64,000 bases of DNA from Silurus meridionalis (lineage: Eukaryota; Chordata; Actinopteri; Siluriformes; Siluridae), in NCBI RefSeq assembly GCF_014805685.1, contig NC_060906.1:15639664-15703663 (forward strand), read 5' to 3'. A program made the position numbers and the translations under genes. Positions 58,935-64,000 of this stretch are shown in pieces. The notes beneath the pieces were generated by a model, which saw only the letters and a program-made list of their open reading frames with translations, made no database searches and had not been told where the DNA came from. How positions within the stretch are numbered: position 1 is the first letter of the stretch; every line of letters starts with the position of its first letter.

Positions 58935-59882
58935 CAGTGGGGGCACTCAGGGGCAGCAAAGCCTTCTCTGCCAGAAGCACTGACCTACATATACAACCTA
59001 AATTCTAATATTTGTTAGATAAAATTGCATTAATTTATTCCCAGCAGTCTATTCTCTTTATTTTGTAGTGTTTCTCTTGGCTGCACTACTTCCAGTATGT
59101 GGATGTGGATGTTAGATTTTTTGGCCAATCAGATTTCAGCCTCTTTGTGCTGCCATGTCAATCTAATCTGCCCAGAGCCTTCAAAGTCAATACTGCTGGG
59201 ATTTTTACCATAGTCTCCTAAAAAATTAGCTGTTCCTTTAACCAATCAGATTTCAAATTCGCCTCATATACAGAATAGCGTCAGCATTTTTCCGTCCTTT
59301 GAATGGTTGGTCAAAACCAAAATGTTACATCCAAGTTTAACTGCCAAAACACGTCTGAAGTGCTCTGCATACATTAATACATCTGAGTTAGACCTTTTTT
59401 ATGCCTACGGAGGAAGATAAATTGATTTGTTCTCGGACATACTTAAAAATCTATTTTTAAAGAAAAGTTAGACATCATGAGGAGAGGAAGTTAGGTAGCT
59501 TGTCTAAGCCCGGGAAAGGGTTTGTTCACCGCTTCCAGAACAGTGAATACGAGCGGTACCACTGGATACCAGCCTCTGAGGAGCAGTGCAAATTATGAGT
59601 ATGCATCTCTGGTGAGTAGGTTGTATTTTATTTAAATCTTTTATGTTTTTGTCATTTTATTTATTAGACAAATATTGATTCTGAGCTGCTTTAGATGATG
59701 TGGGTGGCACATTTGCAGTTGTAGTGTAGAAGTCTGTAATGCCACGCGTTGTTATATTGCATTTTTGTATAGTATTGATGGTTTCTATAATTGCGACGTG
59801 AGAGTGGTGGTATTAAGTATTAATATTAAGTCGGGTAAGTCCCCACTGAAGGCCCAGGTACCAAATGCACGACCTGCCACTG
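58935..59882 (+). mobile_element. 948-bp internally deleted hAT transposon
   Basis: The element begins CAGTGGGGGCACTCAGGGG and ends GACCTGCCACTG, so the terminal CAGTGG/CCACTG repeats have the CAGNGG pattern typical of hAT ends. It is flanked by a perfect 8-bp duplication, TTAAAATG (58927-58934 and 59883-59890), which is the hAT hallmark. Inside, near the centre, lies a short coding-like piece with a zinc-finger-like block followed by a splice-donor-like GTGAGT. No dimerisation domain or RNase-H-like catalytic region is present, so the copy is non-autonomous. The identical target duplication suggests a fairly recent insertion. Confidence 0.88.
59461..59598 (+). pseudogene. hAT transposase N-terminal fragment (possible TTF-type zinc finger)
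   Basis: The frame from 59461 reads RKVRHHEERKLGSLSKPG, then GFVHRFQNSEYERYHWIPAS and EEQCKL before a TGA. The spacing of F-Q, Y-x-x-Y-x-W and a following Cys resembles the TTF-type (ZMYM-like) zinc-finger region at the start of certain hAT transposases, where a Tyr/Trp motif precedes paired cysteines. The remaining cysteines and the catalytic domain are absent. A GTGAGT about 15 bp past the stop looks like the end of the first coding exon. A 1-base change at the end of the exon may have created the stop. The family match is from memory and moderate. Confidence 0.4.
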
Positions 59883-59890
59883 TTAAAATG
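59883..59890 (+). repeat. Right 8-bp target-site duplication of the hAT element
   Basis: TTAAAATG directly follows CCACTG at 59877-59882 and matches 58927-58934 exactly. Confidence 0.9.
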
Positions 59891-62800
59891 TGACTCCTTA
59901 AAAATTACACATCTGGTTCCAGTTCAGTTTCACTATGAGACAGAGTTCAGTGAAATCTGAGTAGGTGCATTAAGCACTAACTCCAAGGTCACACCTGGGT
60001 GTTTATATGATTTACCAAATCCCCCTTTTCAGCTTAAAGGGAAGACTGGAGCCTGTTTAGTGATATTATCCAGAGCATGTAAGCGCTATGAACGAATACA
60101 ATCCAAAGGGCAGTGACTCCTTCATGAAATTTACATTAATATTTTAGTTAGTTCTTAAAGACAGTATGTACTGTAATTAAAATGTTTTACTATAATTATA
60201 ATGCAGGTCTGCTGGTTTACAAGCATGTATATAGCACTAACTGTGCTTGTAAGAGCTTTGAGAAAAATGTTATTGAGGAAAATACCATTATACAAAATCA
60301 ATGTCACAGATGGTGATGGTCTGATTTTAGGTGTACATAACTTTTCCATACCTGTTGGAATTGTTTCTTTGTAAACTGTAAAATTTTGTGCATTTTCGGA
60401 CAAAGTGCACAAAGTGTTCCAAAGTCCAACCAGAGCTATGGAAAGCTTTACTAACTCACAATATCTTGGGTCACTGGGTATGTTTTTCTGCCAGGGTCAA
60501 CATGACTTATGTATGCTTTAAAAAAATAAATGGCTACACTAATCCCCCAACCTACAGAACTGCATTTCCAATGTATTCTGATAGTTGTCTTACTTTAGTG
60601 TTTGAGGGTGCATAGGAACTCAAACAAAAACATCAGGTCCTTTCCACAGACTCAGTGTCTTGACAATGGTAAATATAAAACTGTGGCAGGATCTGGAGAA
60701 GGAAATGTCATCAGCACAGCTCAAGAAACTAAAGCTGTATACCCAAAAGCTGTTTTAAAAAATAGTTTAGTTTAAAAGTAGCAACAAGAATCTAACATTA
60801 ATAAGTTAATGATCAGTTTTTCCCAGATTTATTTAAAGTCTGAATTATTACTCAACATAATGAACAAATTAATTTAATTTTGGTCTTTATGCTGTCTTTG
60901 CATGTGGAAAGTTTGTAAGATAAAGTTACTTGCATGACTTTTGTAATGATTATGCCATGTGTTAGGGAACTGACACAGCTGGGGCTCGCTGATAAAAAAG
61001 AGTTCTAAAACAAATAGCTAAAACAAACCTATAAACTACCATTCAAAATATCTCCATGTCAAGTCTTTCAACAGCTAGAGAAAGAGTTGCCATAATTTGA
61101 TCATGATCATGATTTTTTTCAATCCACAAAAGCACTTATGCCTGTCGCAAGTTTGAATGAGATTGTTATTGTAAAAAAAAAATAAAAAATAGCATGCAAT
61201 TCCCTCTCTCCTGTGTACACTTCAATATATCATGAAATACAAACGTTTCAATGGAATTATCCTTTTTTCATTAATCTTCATGTCAAATTAAAATAATTTA
61301 CTTTCACCCTTGTGGCAACATTTATTTTTTAGATAAATATTGTAGTCTCATGATGCTAAAAACAATTCTAATACATAATATCTTATTTATTATATACATA
61401 GAAATTCTTAAACCATGACATTCACTTTTTAAAATAAAATAGCACTCAGGTTATGAACACGAGTGACTTCAAAGCATTACATTTATATGAATTCTCTGGT
61501 TTGTATATTAATCATTCATGCAATATTTAGAAAAGCCTCCACCAAATGGGTGGACAGTATGATCAAGAGTTTTTTAATACAACCCTTTCACACACATCCA
61601 ACGCCTGTTTATTCACACTGAGGTTTCTTCTCATTTCTTCCTTTTACTTTCACACGGTGTGTCGGTGGCATGTCTGCATTCCTCAATTCCCCAAAACTCA
61701 CTGGCTCACTAATGATATAAAGGTATCTTTGTGATAGCCAGCAGCTGAAAGCATGCGAGGAGCTGATGCTTGGAGCCAGGTTTCTCCCTTCCATTGGTCT
61801 GGATTTCTTTTTCTGACCTTCTATACACCTAGTGTTAAAAGTGCAGTCAACCAGTTGTGCAAACATGTCTTTTAAATTGTTCTACTACAGTAAAGAAGGT
61901 GGCAAAACAGTGCTCTGATAGTCCCATACAAGCTGCAAGCAAATGCATCACTGAAAAGAAAGTAATTCTCAACAATAATTAATATATTCTTTTTAATTTA
62001 CTGACTGTTTACTTTTGCATGGTGGGTGATATGTGGCAGGACAAAATTTATGTATTCATCAAAAACCTATAGTAAGTATTTATAAAAAACTACACAGTGG
62101 AATAATAATGAGACTATCAATAATAACAGTCCTGTAACACAGCACTGCTGATAGCAATTCATATTAAATATCAGAAAACAATTTCAAGACATGAACTTTA
62201 CAGGGTTTGTGTTACCCTCAAGTCAAATTCTACCTTCAGAACTGTGAAAACTGGATGATTATACAAGCATAAAATTATTACAATATGCACTATCTGGGGA
62301 TTGTTCTACTAAACAAAGACAAGACACTGTTGCTTTTTTGTGCCATTTATATTAAGAAAGTATTGTTAAATAATATGCAAAATGAGATCTGGGCTATAAT
62401 TGCAGCAGCATGTTTAAGTATTTAGTGTTTTAGTTTTCAGGCACGGGTGCTAGAGAAGCACAGCACAGCAGTCTGGTCTCTTCGGACATGCCAAGAATGT
62501 CCCCTAGTGACATAATAAAGACTGATTATGTTTGAGGCGGCTCATCTTCGACACAGACTAACCTGTTGCAGACAGATTTATTCCTCCGGCCCTTTAGAAT
62601 GTAGTCTGTGCATGGAAGTGCCTACCACAAGACCACGCTCCCTACATGTTGTCACATTCCCAGAAGTTGGCATAAAATTGATCATTTCCTACCTGGAAAA
62701 GTTGAAACTTTTTGTATACATGTCCTTTGTGTCACATGCACTGGTTACATCTCTCTACCTCCTAGCAAGCACATTTTTTTCCTGTTTTCTTGACACACAA

Positions 62801-64000
62801 AGTTGTGTTTACATTCTGTTATTATTGTAGTTGAATCAAGGGTATGAAGATCATATTTATGCTGACATTGATGCAGCAGCCAAAGGATTTAGCCATGCTC
62901 ACTGCTTTTGAAAGGGCATTGTCTGCAGAGGTAACTTTGAGAGCAAAGGGCAACAGGGCATGGTTTCATGTGGTGAATCACACATCCAGCATGAGTGATC
63001 AGTCATAAGGAGTTGATGCCAAGATCTTGTCAAAATAGTGCTAACATGCTCACTCGGTAGTTTGCTTCTCGTAAAATTGGCTTCACGGAGTATTACCATG
63101 CAAGCAGTCATTCTTGGCCATTTACGTTACTCATTTGAAAGCATATCCTAAATGAATAGAATCACGTATGCATCAAGCCTTTATCTCAAATTCTTCTATA
63201 TCATGGTCTTTAGTATTTGTGTAGTTGAGGCATAAAGTGCCTCTGGGATTTTCTGACTACAGATGAAAGTGGAGTTAATGGAGCATTTTATCTGGTTGAA
63301 CTGGGCCTCCTGCTACCATCACCTCTGTCTATGGTGTTCACATTTTCACACTTGTGTGGAGTTTCATATGGCAAGCAGACCACAAGGCCTAGCAGTATAT
63401 TGAACAGGGACACTGCTTACAAGTATGCATAGAGAATGTTCTACCTACTATCTACTACCTATAGCTTCTTAAACGACATTCTGTAGTGACAGCAGTATGT
63501 TAAGCATGTTTGTTTTTAGCATTTGCATTATATATGATCACATGAAGCAAACCCTTCTCTTCTTTTTTCTCCTGTGTCTACTACTGCCTGAAGTTATGCA
63601 AGTCTGTAGCTTATGTGAGGCACATTTGTTTTAGCAGCTAGGTCAGCGGTGTCTCATATCGGCCTTGCTGTTTATACTCTGGTTCTGTGCCAGGCCTTTT
63701 CATTGCAGGTGTGTCCTCCATGCTGTTCTGTTATGTTTTCTGGATGGCCTGTTAAGAGGAAGTATGTTTCTTACTGGCCATTTATGCCTTTAGGTCCCAG
63801 GTTCTCTGTCAGATACTGCCAAGAATCACCTAGGTCTGTTTACAATGCTGGTTTTTAAACCAGCTACTGCTTGCTGGATTAAATGTGACTTCTCAGTCTA
63901 AATAGGTTTGATTTTTGCCTAAAGCCTTTTGAATGGCTGTCTGTGTCTGCTGGCCTATCTGACTAAGGTACCTTATACTTTTTTTACCAGTTTACTTTTA
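59891..64000. other. Non-coding sequence, no gene seen
   Basis: AT-rich sequence with short open frames (for example 60155-60412 -, 61609-61866 - and 62528-62830 +) that show no recognisable domain. A short ATCATGATCATGAT palindrome lies near 61099-61112. A TTTTCAG followed by a short open stretch at 62435-62513 lacks a downstream donor. No repeat family recognised. Confidence 0.5.

Noticed and set aside
62435..62520. Possible exon after TTTTCAG at 62430-62436
   Set aside because: The open frames hit stops within about 75-100 bases and no convincing donor site follows.

Overview
The window looks like intronic or intergenic DNA from a teleost fish. It is AT-rich and holds long microsatellites, and nearly all recognisable coding sequence belongs to decayed transposable elements of families common in fish: DIRS-type tyrosine-recombinase retrotransposons, a Tc1-like element with IR/DR ends, RTE-like and L2/Rex-like LINE fragments, a hAT element and a tRNA-derived SINE. 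The mixture suggests an ostariophysan such as a catfish or characin, but that is inference and not secure. I see no bacterial-type genes, operons, CRISPR arrays, rRNA genes or intact tRNA genes.

Layout. From 1 to 6.6 kb the sequence is AT-rich with one SINE (about 985-1150), a 70-nt imperfect hairpin (3119-3188) with a second small hairpin after it, and a (CT)n(TA)n tract. From 6.6 to 9.9 kb lies a GC-richer, degraded DIRS element on the + strand with gag, reverse transcriptase and a truncated recombinase; both RT active-site aspartates in its YxDD box read as asparagine. From 9.9 to 44.4 kb the sequence is mostly featureless, with microsatellites, a 63-nt hairpin (11951-12013), two pairs of dispersed direct repeats, an L2/Rex-like LINE 3' end with a (TTATC)n tail, and a second DIRS gag fragment on the - strand (37690-38190).

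From 44.4 to 59.9 kb mobile DNA is dense. It includes a recent 250-bp tandem duplication with (CTAT)n arrays, an about 0.8-kb element with terminal inverted repeats and an unexplained 124-codon ORF, an internally deleted RTE-like LINE (- strand), a nearly complete Tc1-like transposon with three visible lesions, a solo terminal repeat, an RTE 3' end running into (AAG)n, and a 948-bp hAT element flanked by a perfect 8-bp target duplication. The only candidate for host coding sequence is a 36-nt in-frame micro-exon at 57266-57301 with a good acceptor, branch point and donor. If real, the window lies largely in introns of a + strand gene that I could not identify.

No gene pathway or operon is present. 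The relationships are those of element families: two DIRS copies and two RTE copies from related subfamilies, and microsatellites that begin at LINE 3' tails. No previously undescribed multi-gene system was found. The items most worth a second look are the micro-exon, the two precursor-like hairpins, and the terminal-inverted-repeat element with its open reading frame.
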